Part shown: positions 39,301 through 48,649 of the stretch, piece by piece
How positions within the stretch are numbered: the first letter of the stretch is position 1
How the letters are laid out: every line of letters starts with the position of its first letter
Source of the DNA: Glossina fuscipes
Lineage: Eukaryota > Arthropoda > Insecta > Diptera > Glossinidae
Direction: 5' to 3'
DNA: 64,000 nucleotides
Assembly (NCBI RefSeq): GCF_014805625.2
Contig: NW_023998415.1
Span: 9,400,307 to 9,464,306 of the forward strand
Program-made: the position numbers and the translations under genes
Notes under the pieces: generated by a model
What the model was told of the DNA's origin: nothing
The model's database searches: none
What the model saw: the letters and a program-made list of their open reading frames with translations, nothing else

Positions 39301-42300
39301 TTTAATAAGGTCCATATTTCTTTCGTATTTTATTCACTTAAAATTTTCAATCGCGCAGCAGAGCATACTTTATAAAAGCTCGTTTATCCATTATCTGATC
39401 AAATTCAGTTTAGTAAAGTCCGAAAAAAATCCGTTTAGGCAGTGCTTAGATTTATTAATTGACTGAAAGTGAAAACTGAAGACGAGTATTTATTGTTTAC
39501 GAAATAAAGAGAGAGACTTACAACAATAAATATTCCCTATGAAATTTTCCTGTGGATTGTACAGACGCATACCGTTACGGTTATGATATCGGTAAAACTG
39601 GTAATTTCCACCACGAAACACGTGGGCCTGACGGTGTTACATACGGATGTTACGGCCACATTGATCCAAATAAAATCTTACGCGCTACACATTATGTTGC
39701 TGATACGCGTGGTTATCGGACTGTGGAACCTCAAAAGCCTGTTGTTACATATCCTGAAGCCGATGATCCTATCAAAGGACCGAGCAGTGGAATATTACTG
39801 CAATGGGATGAATTATACTTTCCCATTGGTTGTGGCAAATTTGAAGGCGGTGTGCGTCCCGATATTCCACTTGTTTTTATTGACGATGTACGTGTAAATA
39901 AACCTCTGTATATAGATTTGTTTATAATTGAAAGCCTGTATTCCACAGGGCACAGACAACCATGTATTCAATTTTACCAAATTTACGCATTTAACGCCTA
40001 AAGACTCAAAACAAAATGGCCTTAATGCGCACTCGAATAACGGTGGTAGACCTGTTCACAGCAGTGCTGGGCTTTTCGACAATAGTCATACGTATGAAGG
40101 CTCACCTGGCGCTCAGGCTTCAACAACGCACGCAATCCAATCTTTATATCCAAGCGGTGATAACCAAGTTAAAAGTGAGAAATAAGAGCTCCCAGTGGAT
40201 GTGAGCATTGCCACATTGTGACTACGACATTTATTTGTGTTTCAGATGTAGCATCTGGTCAACTAAACCATTTTGCAATCACCCACAATAAAAGTGCTGA
40301 TGGTCAGGGTTTTGGTAATTTTCAAGGTCCTGGAAGTAAACATACTGGAGACAGGAAAAACTCAGGAACACATGGCCATTTAGACTTTAAGGGATTTGAA
40401 GGCTCCAATACTCCTACTTCACAATCACGTCCGTCTACACAACATGAAAATTCTCTCGATTACGTGCTTCATGGGTCTTCTAGTTCTCACCATCCTGTGG
40501 AAACTCACTCTAATGGTTTCCAAGGTTCTGGCGGCTCTGCCAGTTCTGCTGGGTTTGCTAGTTCGGTGGGTTCCGGGGGCCTTGGAAGCGCTGGTAGCTC
40601 TAGTAACGGTTCTAGAGATCCTAGTAATTTCGGTGGTTCTACCAGTTTTGCTAGTTTCGACGGCCCTGGCGGTTCTGGCGGTTCTAGGAGCCCTGGCGGT
40701 GGCGGCGTTTTTAGCGGGTCCGGCGGTCTTGGTGTTTCGGGTAGTTCTATCGGTTTTCCCGGTCCTGGCAGCTCTAATAGCTATGCCAGTCATGCCGGCT
40801 CTGGCGGTTCTGATGGTCCTGGCGGTCTTCCCGATTCCGGTAATAATGCCAGTTTTGGCGGGTCCGCCAATTATGTCGGCTCTGGCGGTTCCGGCAAATA
40901 TTCAGGCAGTCACGGTTCTGGAAATTATGCCAATTTTGGCGGCACTGGCAGTTCTAATAAATCCGCTGGTACCATCAGTTCCGTCAATTCCACGGGTTCC
41001 GTCGGTTCCGTCGGTTATGTTGGTTCGGTCAGTTCCGTTAGTTCCGTCGATTCTTCTGGTTCTATGGATTCTGTAATTTCCGTTGATCACGTCACTTCGG
41101 TCGATGCTACCACTTCCGCTGGTATTGCCGGTTCCGCTGATTCCGTTGGTTCTGCTGGCTCTGAAAGCTATACTGGCACTGATCCTAGCGGTTCTCCTAG
41201 TTCCCACGACCTATTTAAACCAGGCTCTCATAATTCTATTGAAACACAAAGACCGTCTGGCCTCTTTGACTCTGAAGGATCTGGAAAATATGAACCGTCT
41301 CCATCAGCAAGCTTTACTGAATTTACAAAATATGAATCAAACGATTTTCCGGCTCTTAGCCTGGACGGAGCGACTACCTTGTCTGGCAGTTCTTCCGACT
41401 TCCTAGGGAAATATGGATCGGACAGCAGGCCTGGATCGGGATCCCCAGGAAAACCNNNNNNNNNNGGTTTTCCTGGGGCCATCGCATACAATAAAGGTTA
41501 GAAAACACTTAAATTTTAACGGAGCTTAATATACACACACAAATATTTCTACAAACGAATCAACGTCGTACTTGTAAATCGTTATGAACCGGAAACATTC
41601 GCAGATAGTTTCAGACGCCATGACTTGCTTGTGTTTGCAATAGAATAACGGTACATATTATATGTGCTTTCATTTATAGGTTAAAGATCTGTACGCTCAA
41701 GTTTTCTTGACAAAAAATAGAGGGAGGGTGCGCTTTGGGTCACCAGGAGGCAAGCAAATTTTTTTTATTTCGTTTTACTTTAGCAAACACAAAAGTCTCA
41801 CATATAAGACCAGAATACATAAATACAAACACACGCACACACATGCATGCGCACACAATACCAATTTATACGCACATAACGCATATTTGTGTGTGTATCT
41901 GTGCAAGCTCTCCTATTTTAATATATTAAGGCTGTTAAGACTTGTTCGCAATATTAATTTACGTTGCTAATTATATTTTTATTGTTTGTATTGATAAGAT
42001 TTGTCTATTTTCAGCGATTTAAGCGAAAAGTGCTCACATAAGTTTTCAAAATACGACCGTTATCGTAACAGCACTCAATTAGAACAAATAAGATTTGCCC
42101 AAAGATCTATTGAACTCCGCTTAGGAATCTATTTTAAAGCACTGCAAAATTTTGCTCAGCACCCGTCTGCACATACACGAATCTATCTTCACTTCTTCTT
42201 ATCTGTCTTTTTCGCGCTCAAGTGAATGAACAATAATTCCTATTTATTATTCCTTTTATTACATTTTTAAAAGAATCTTTTAGGCATACAAACTAAACAT

Positions 42301-45300
42301 AAACTCCCATATACATGCATGTACCTGTTTGCACTTGTAGGTATACATTTTGCACAGTTCACCTCACATACATGCATACTAAAAAATTAATAATTACGAT
42401 CATTTCTGTTACTAAATTTACTTAATAGATACTATACCATACAATACTATACATAAACACATACGCACTTTTTCATATCATGTACTTATATACCTTAAAT
42501 TTCTATAATGATTTTACTGATGTTTCTAATTGTGGTGGCATCCATTCTTGTATTAGTATTCCTTTCGACAGATGTGCTCTAAAAACTTTTACCCATATGA
42601 ATACACTGTGATATGCTTAAGGTAGAAGGTATTGGCTTAAAGCTTTTATTAGTCGTTACTTCTAAATGCATTGTAATTAACTATTTATGTGCTCTCCGTA
42701 ATAATACGTATTCTCGAGTAGTTCCCAAATTTGAAATATATATATATAACATAGTAGACTAGAGATTAATTTAGTTGAAAAGTATTTTACTGTATTGTGT
42801 TTTATAGTATTATATTGATAGATTGTTATGTAATGTAAAGTTGACTTTCCAACTTAAATGAAATCAATTTGTTAACGTATTTTTATTTCTTTTCCTTCTC
42901 AATTAAATTTATGCGGTCTTTTTTAATGCAGCAAGCGGTAAATATAAAAAAAATCATGATGATGGTAGATATAAAGGTAGGTTCACGTATGAAAAATATT
43001 AATACCAGATAGTGATATATGATCTATCTTAGGTATTCAACAAGGTAAATATTATCACGATAATTCTGGGAAATATGTGCACATTGAAGGACCAACAGGA
43101 CCACCGGCTCCACCGTATGTCCATATTGTAGGACCTAATGGCGGCTACGGCGGTGCAGGCGGCTTCGGTGGTGCGGGCGGCTTTGGTGGAAAAGGAAGCG
43201 GCGGAGGAGCAGGACCTGGTGGACCTGGCGGCCCCGGTGGCCCTAGAGGACCTGGTGGCCCCGGAGGTCCAGGTGGACCTAAAGGTCCTTTAGGTATGCA
43301 TTCTTAATAATAAAACAAAAATGTATATAAAATATTTGAAGATGATGTAATGTCGGATAGAACATTTCAATATGTAAATTAAGTGCTTTGTGCTGTATAC
43401 TCAAAAAAGACGTTTTTCTGCTAAGCGCATATTGGTACATGCTATTCGTGTTCTAACTGATTCGCATTATATGGTAGTTTAAGCCAATTAATTGTAATCT
43501 AATTTCTAACAAACTAGGACCTCCTGGACCCCCGGGACCTCCTGGACCACCTGGTCCGTTTGGACCAACAGGACCTGGACCGAAAGGGCCATTTGGACCA
43601 CCTGGACCACCAGGTCCGCCTGGACCGGATCGCCCTGGACCATTTGGACCTCCGGGTCCACCGGGTCCACCGGGGCCTCAACGTCCCGGTCCCCCTGGAC
43701 CTCCAGGACCTAAACGTCCTGGTCCTCCTGGTCCATCTCAACCCGGTCCGAAAACACCTGGCTTTGGAGAGTCCATAGATTCCGTCCCAATTGTTCCCGG
43801 AAAAAAACCTAAAGTACCGAAGTATCCTTCAGATCCTAGGGAATCTGCACTGCAAGTGCCTGGATATCTGCCGCCTCTCATCAGCAAAAATGGTAAAATA
43901 ACACAAACTAATACTACATATTCATATCAAGTAGATAGAGTTCCACCGCCGATCACCAATACGCAGACATCTTTTGTGTCCACTTATCCCAAGGATAACA
44001 TAAACGCACAAAAGAAGGTCACGGCAACCACCACCAAACCAAGCACTACCACTACAAACACTGTTAGCAATAAGCAATTTGTAGATAAAAAAATTAATAC
44101 AATACTAACCTATCTTCCGCCTTCTTCTACCCCTTCTCCTAAAATCCAACAACAACAACAACAACGCCAACAAATCAAAACCACCGCTACAACCACCGGC
44201 ACTCGAAAGGCCCAGGATATCGTTATTAAGCAGGACAAGCCCTCTAAGACGTACACAACAACAACAAATCAAAATTTTGGTAGTAAACAAGGCTTGAATA
44301 TTGAAAAGACAATCGTAACAACCACAAATACTCAATACTCAAAACCACGGACGGCCATAGACAAGGTAGTGACTACGAACACTAAGACGACGACGTACTC
44401 TAGACCAATAGCGATTGAAAAGGTGACGTTTACAAATATTTCTTCACCATCACAAGGTCAAAAACTCAGTAAGATTTCTACTACAACTACCTACACAAAA
44501 CCAGAGACTAAAGAAAAGATCAGCACTACTTCCTATAGTAAGCCTCAAACTGCTGAGAAATTAATAACCAATAACGTTAGTAGCTACGTTTCGCCTAAGG
44601 GTTTCGAAAACACAGTAAATAATGAGAGAGGAAAAGTAAAAATAGTTAGTACGGACTACCAAAATAAAAGACCTGAACAGAAAGTAACGACAGTGACGAC
44701 AGGCAAAACTACCAGTTACCAGCAGCAAACTGCGAGCCCACGTCCCACTTCTTCTCCCTTCCAAGCACAAAAAGCTAATAATTACTGCTCGTGTCCCGCA
44801 GATACTATTCAATCAACTAAATCTTCAAGTTCTTCAACCACCTATACCGCCCCTTCTTCTAAAGGCTTTGCTACATCACCGCAAAGTTTGCCTAATTTAG
44901 TGAGTCATTTCCAACAAGAGTTCATAACATCCAGCGGCTTTAGTGGCCATGTTAACTTCCCAGCACTATCACAACAAATTCCGGTTGTGCCCCAAGTACC
45001 TGGTCACCCAGCTTTCTATCCACCTGATAAAATCCCCAATGGAGCGACAGTTGCCTTTTTGCCAATTATCATATTGCCTGAGGTAGCATACGGTAAATGT
45101 AATGATAATGCGAACAAGTCAACGAGTGAACATATTCACACGGTGGGAGTACAACCCGCTCCCATACCCATTAACTTCAGTCTGAATTCTATTTTTTCAA
45201 ATGGTTCTAATAAAAGCCAGTGCATGTGTCCTTGTTCATGCACGCAAAATATTCCGGAACATCAACCCAAGAAACGTGAAACTAACCTCGCCACTACAGT

Positions 45301-45424
45301 TAAGAACATGAGAAAAAATCGAGCAGTTGATAATGACGAAATTGAACAAACGAGCCAACCGGACTCGAAGAGCGTAGCTAACGAAAGCTCCTATGTTTCG
45401 ATTGACGATATTAAGCAAATTTGA
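36322..45424 (+). CDS. large secreted CPR-type cuticle protein with collagen-like and Thr/Lys-rich regions (8 exons)
   Basis: Reconstructed coding exons are 36322-36369, 36429-36558, 39565-39887, 39949-40174, 40246-41496, 42932-42976, 43033-43293 and 43518-45424. All junction phases agree and the sum is 4191 nt, giving 1396 residues. Residues in order: 1-36, start and hydrophobic signal region; 61-124, chitin-binding CPR domain ([17 protein letters not shown]... to VADTRGYR); 244-659, Gly/Ser-rich; 660-700, GKY modules; about 700-843, Gly-rich then Gly-Pro-Pro collagen-like; 875-1190, Thr/Lys-rich repeats; 1185-1336, short Cys clusters; then a polar tail. The product should be secreted into cuticle, bind chitin through the CPR domain and form an extended, possibly cross-linked matrix. 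The Gly-Pro-Pro part lacks the length of true collagens. Exon 1 is the least certain part. A 10-N gap interrupts exon 5. Not matched to a named fly gene. Confidence 0.8.
36370..36428 (+). other. 59-nt intron 1 of the cuticle gene
   Basis: It begins GTAAGT, ends CTTGACAG after a T-rich tract and is 59 nt long, typical of short fly introns. Confidence 0.65.
36429..36558 (+). CDS. cuticle gene exon 2 (signal core and linker)
   Basis: It translates as [13 protein letters not shown], a hydrophobic core with small residues suited to signal-peptidase cleavage before KLDAQ, then a polar linker ending YYSSNFDT. It is bounded by CTTGACAG and by donor GTAAGT at 36559. It ends in phase 1 with a single A, which joins AC of exon 3 to make Asn60. 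Confidence 0.72.
37624..38005 (+). pseudogene. possible odorant-receptor-like fragment inside intron 2
   Basis: The frame is open from 37489 to a stop at 38005-38007; the first ATG is at 37624. The peptide reads [20 protein letters not shown], then a second hydrophobic stretch, [20 protein letters not shown], followed by [10 protein letters not shown]. That order (Trp/Tyr-rich entry, membrane segment, hydrophobic segment, FK.M, then a leucine-rich helix) resembles the N-terminal third of insect odorant receptors. It lacks the remaining membrane segments, and a family-A repeat begins at its end, so it is probably a truncated relic. The assignment rests on pattern memory only; it may be an unrelated open frame. 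Confidence 0.3.
38006..38740 (+). repeat. family A repeat inside intron 2 of the cuticle gene
   Basis: It starts 'catagccgggcaaggccgcc', like the copy at 57.16 kb ('catagtcgggcaaggttgac'). It continues with 'gggaccatatatggggcac', 'gcaccaaatgccatcaaaat' and 'agataaacaaacaagtttgt', and ends near 'acgttgcgtatcattgcaac'. It is non-coding and diverged. Confidence 0.6.
38741..39370. other. rest of intron 2, nothing recognised
   Basis: AT-rich intron sequence. The 62-codon frame at 38955-39143 shows no domain. Confidence 0.4.
39371..39410 (+). promoter_or_regulatory. possible internal TATA/initiator promoter
   Basis: TATAAAAG at 39371-39378 lies about 30-36 bases before TCAAATT (39399) and TCAGTTT (39405), the latter an arthropod-type initiator. 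It sits 155-194 bases upstream of exon 3. A transcript starting here and reading straight into exon 3 would first meet ATG 39539, which is followed by a stop after 14 codons. Its use is therefore unclear. Confidence 0.3.
39565..39887 (+). CDS. cuticle gene exon 3 (chitin-binding CPR domain)
   Basis: It encodes the CPR (chitin_bind_4) domain at residues 61-124. The aromatic positions (Y62, Y64, Y66, F74, Y86, Y89, Y103, Y110) and [15 protein letters not shown] followed by [15 protein letters not shown] are diagnostic. A linker follows, ending DIPLVFIDD. The acceptor is GATTGTACAG (ends 39564) and the donor GTACGT at 39888, phase 0. An alternative donor GTAAAT at 39894 would add Val-Arg in the same phase. 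Confidence 0.85.
39949..40174 (+). CDS. cuticle gene exon 4 (polar linker)
   Basis: It encodes [20 protein letters not shown]..., an Asn/Ser/His-rich low-complexity linker. The acceptor TATTCCACAG ends at 39948 after a 61-nt intron. The donor GTGAGA is at 40175, phase 1; its last base A joins AT of exon 5 as Asn243. Confidence 0.75.
40246..41496 (+). CDS. cuticle gene exon 5 (Gly/Ser-rich region)
   Basis: The acceptor TTTGTGTTTCAG ends at 40245 and the donor GTTAGA begins at 41497, phase 1. It encodes about 416 residues rich in Gly and Ser, with short GGSGGS-like and, later, [15 protein letters not shown] units, then a Ser/Phe/Tyr-rich tail. Such sequence suggests a flexible, disordered matrix segment. 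The long open frames in other frames here are shadows of the repetitive coding sequence. A 10-N gap lies at 41456-41465. Confidence 0.78.
41456..41465. other. 10-N assembly gap inside exon 5
   Basis: Ten Ns flanked by CCCCAGGAAAACC on the left and its exact reverse complement on the right. The flanking protein reads GSPGK...GFPGA, so the frame may survive, but the real length is unknown. Confidence 0.95.
41497..42931. other. intron 5 of the cuticle gene (1435 nt)
   Basis: AT-rich with CA/CATG-rich patches (41830-41890 and 42310-42370). No coding sequence was recognised; open frames up to 87 codons here lack domains. Confidence 0.6.
42932..42976 (+). CDS. cuticle gene exon 6 (45-nt micro-exon)
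   Basis: The acceptor TTTTTTAATGCAG ends at 42931 and the donor GTAGGT is at 42977. It is phase 1 on both sides, so it can be skipped without a frameshift. It encodes (A)[14 protein letters not shown]; its GKY unit recurs in exon 7 ([14 protein letters not shown]), which suggests local duplication. Confidence 0.68.
43033..43293 (+). CDS. cuticle gene exon 7 (GKY module and Gly-rich region)
   Basis: It follows a 56-nt intron. It encodes [15 protein letters not shown], then [18 protein letters not shown], a run of GGAGGFGG units and [14 protein letters not shown] repeats. It begins and ends in phase 1 (donor GTATGC at 43294). The Gly-X-Y register continues straight into exon 8 across the splice. 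Confidence 0.8.
43518..45424 (+). CDS. cuticle gene exon 8 (collagen-like, Thr/Lys-rich, Cys-cluster C-terminus)
   Basis: It continues the frame through Gly-Pro-Pro/Gly-Pro-Phe triplets (residues 762-843), a linker ([17 protein letters not shown]), and a Thr/Lys/Gln-rich region with loose repeats of the type YSKPxTAEKxxTT. A less repetitive C-terminal part follows, with YCSC at 1184-1187, C1289 and CMCPCSC at 1330-1336. It then has a basic PKKRE site and an acidic/polar end. The stop is TGA at 45422-45424. A poly(A) signal AATAAA occurs at 46147-46152. The Cys pairs may form inter-chain disulfides. Confidence 0.82.
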
Positions 45425-45656
45425 ACATCGTTCAAGATATTCGTTCAAAAATTTTGATAACTCCATCCGCACTCCTCGTCCCACCCACAAAAAGTGATTT
45501 TCTCGTGTTCCCGTTTCTGCTCCTGCTACAGATTGCGAATCTTTCTTCCCAAAGAGCTCTCGTACTAACTTAAACTATTTAACTGTGCACTTAAAATGCG
45601 CCCGCTTTCCAAATCTACCGCTACCGCTTTTATTCTTATATTGTTTAACCTTAATT

Positions 45657-45707
45657 TTCTTATCTTATTCTTATTCTTATTCTTATTCTCATTCTTATTC
45701 TTATTCC
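45657..45707. repeat. (TTATTC)n hexanucleotide repeat
   Basis: About eight units of TTATTC/TTCTTA with one or two substitutions. Confidence 0.85.
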
Positions 45708-45927
45708 TAATATACGTATATATGTATTTGTATACTTATTATGTATGTATATATGTGGCATTTTAATGAAAGTAAATTAAGCTATTCCAACGTAACAGTA
45801 ATTATGAACTAATTCTTTGTAATGCTAGTTTTTCAATACAATCATTCTCATCTGTATGGAACAATATTCAATTGCTTTGTATAACGATAACTATTGTATT
45901 TTAATTTTATTGTTAAGAAGGATAGAG

Positions 45928-45928
<1 letters not shown>

Positions 45929-45975
<47 letters not shown>

Positions 45976-45976
45976 A
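45929..45976. repeat. (GA)n microsatellite
   Basis: About 20 nearly perfect GA units in the probable 3' UTR of the cuticle gene. Confidence 0.9.
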
Positions 45977-46943
45977 GGAGGAAGAAAATAGGGAAAGAAA
46001 CGGTATATATATGAATTTCTTGTGTGACTTCTAATCTCTTTCTTCTTTCTTTCTTATTATCATTGTCATAATTTTATTATTTTCTTTTAATTTCTAGTTC
46101 TAGTTCTAATTTAATACTAAAACGATGTGAAAATGCGAAAAAGAACAATAAAAATCGAAAAATTTTAAATGATGAAAAGGTGGATAAATGAATTAATTAT
46201 CATTAGTTTTAAAATAAATACTTTTCCTTTTATTTTTATGATTTTTGAATGAAAACTGTTTGTTAATAACAAAAAGATTTATAATAAAATAAATTATATA
46301 AACTAAGTATACAGTCATGTTATTTCATGAATTCGCCGAATCTTTATTCAAATTACACCATCACTAATTAAGAGCTTGAGTTCTGAATTAATTAGAATAG
46401 AACGACTGGCAAACAAATTTCTGAAATAGTTAGGTTCTCACAACACCAATGATAAAAAGAATCGAAAACTTTTGCACTTTGTGATACGTTTGTTGCGGAC
46501 GAAAGTTTTGATAGCATGCGAACGGTGAATGCGTTTGCGGATATATTATATCACGAGCAATGGTGATGGTTTCTATAATTTAAAATCTCCATTTTCAAAC
46601 GTTCCCGCGGTTGGGAGTCTACCAGTGATCCATCGAAACTTTTCGTATTGATCATCATTTTCATCGTCTTCCTCTTTCACTTTTGTTTCAATTTGTCTTC
46701 CTTTTAGAAGTAGATTCGTTATGTTTTGAAAACCCGTAGATAGAAAATGATGAACTCTTTCAACCAATTTGGCTAAAGTTTGAATATCTCAATTTGTTTC
46801 AGTCCTATATCCTATACTCACTGTTTCGGTTGAATGAAATCTTCCAAAAACTGGATAGCATCGTGAAACGCTTTCAAAAAAGAAGCACTGCTTGAAAATA
46901 TCTTTTGATTAAATTTTCCTAGAAATCGATCGTTTATTTGCAG

Positions 46944-47612
46944 CTTTTTATACCCATCATCGAAGGGTGAGGGATACATTCATTTTGTCAAAATGTTTGC
47001 AGTACCCACAAGTAAGTTCCAGAGACTCCGTAAATACCTCTGTTTCTCAAAACGAATAAAAAATTGAGGTTCGGTGTATTACTCGTACTCATAAATTAGA
47101 AGAGTTATCTGTTACAAAAACTTGACTATGGGCGATGCTGTCATGATTGTACAAAGATGGAGAAAATCAACCACTCCTACCCAATTTTACAGTGGTTCAT
47201 AATTCCACTTTCTCGCCAACACCTTTAGAACGTACAGAGGTAAGCTTCAAAGACGCCAAAAAGTATGTAAGTTCTTAGCCAATTTTAAATTTGGAATGCA
47301 CTTAAACGTGTCCGTCTGTTCAACTCTTCATCTGTCCTGTCCGTGCCTACGCAGTTGCGTACTATTTGTCGTAAACATTCTCCCGTTGACAAAAATGAAG
47401 ATATCGCCTAAAAACTTGCAATAGAATGTAAAAATGACCCAAACTTTTCAAACAACACGCATACAATGTTCACACGCCTATATAAAAACAACTGAACACT
47501 CTTTCACCCTCTCCCACTCGTTTCCCATAATCTACAACAGACACATGATGTAAGTTTCCATAAAACTATTCTACAAAAACAGGATAACACACAACCGAAT
47601 ATAATTTTCTTG
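46944..47612 (+). repeat. dispersed DINE-1/INE-1-like repeat, family B (copy 3, with 5' head)
   Basis: It starts with the fly-type head 'tttttatacccatcatcgaa' and 'ggtgagggatacattcattt'. It continues with 'gtgtccgtctgttcaactct', 'gtaaacattctcccgttgac' and 'gaagatatcgcc', and ends 'accgaatataattttcttg'. It is non-coding. Confidence 0.68.
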
Positions 47613-48649
47613 TTTGCTTTATATAAGATTACAATTACTAGACATACTCACTTCCCTCCATGCGACGGACCAGCATACTTATTGCTATTATCAGTTTATA
47701 CCGATAGCTTGAAAGGTGCTTGAAAAGTGTTATACTCTTCTTACTTTTTGTGTACCGCATCGATTAACTCTTCTTGTAACGTTTTTTTATTTAAATGTGG
47801 TATGTTAAAGTGAATGGATTAGACCTGTTAAAAATGCGATCAATATATCCAGTAACGTGATGAGTTTTTAATGGTAATTATTCGTTTGGGCTTATAATGA
47901 TAGCAGCAGTAAAGATGATAAGGTTTGGTTATTGATGGTCCGATGATATTAGTCTTCCTTGATTAAGAGTTATTCATGTATATATTGGAGTTTAGTCCTC
48001 GCAAAAATTTAATTCAATCTAATTGTTTAGTAGAATTGCAAATGACTTGCATATTAAAATTATATGATGCTTGATATATTAACCATGCGATATGGCTTTG
48101 TTTTCATAAAGACGTCACAATTTTCGCAAGTATTTACAGTGGTGCACGCCATAAGTTCGACTATTTATAAATCTGTCGTACATTTTAACTGTTATTCAAT
48201 GATAATAATAGAAAGAAGTGCAAAGAGAATTACATTAGCGGCATTCGACTATCGTTCTTGGGGCGATCGTTGCGCATCATACTCACATAATGGCACAACC
48301 AAATAAACGGACTTCCTATACCCAATACATGCGGACGATACAAAATCAAATGGAAAATTATGATAATAAAAACTTTCGATAATGCACACGCTTATGTGTA
48401 ATTAACTTAGTGAGGTTAGCATTGTGGATGACAAAGACAAATAATTTTATTTGAAGTTGATTTTTTTGTTTCTTGCAGCCGGGATTGTATATATGGTATT
48501 AACTTGCCTTTGTTGATTGCATTTATTATTATATATATCTCATTGTCAATGTTTATTCTTTCTGCGTAGCATATTATTAGGCATTGTTCTTATATCTGTT
48601 TTGTTCTTAATCACAAAGCATTGTCAATAAAAATATGGCAAAACTCCGA
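47613..48649. other. intergenic region, nothing recognised
   Basis: AT-rich with one 80-codon plus-strand open frame (48064-48306) without a known domain. Nothing else can be supported. Confidence 0.4.

Larger units (their letters stand above)
45425..46943. other. probable 3' UTR and downstream flank
   Basis: It contains a TTATTC hexamer tract (45657-45707), a GA tract (45929-45976) and AATAAA at 46147-46152, which could end the cuticle transcript about 740 nt past its stop. No coding exon was recognised. Confidence 0.45.

Noticed and set aside
40396..41207. Long overlapping open frames on both strands (up to 226 codons) inside exon 5
   Set aside because: They are by-products of the Gly/Ser-rich repetitive coding sequence; only the frame continuous with the CPR exon has matching splice phases.
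43514..43778. Arg/Trp/Ser-rich minus-strand and Asp/Leu/His-rich plus-strand frames over the collagen-like region
   Set aside because: They mirror the repeated Gly-Pro-Pro codons and have no independent support.
44105..44812. Minus-strand frames of 76 and 83 codons within exon 8
   Set aside because: Antisense shadows of the Thr/Lys-rich coding region.
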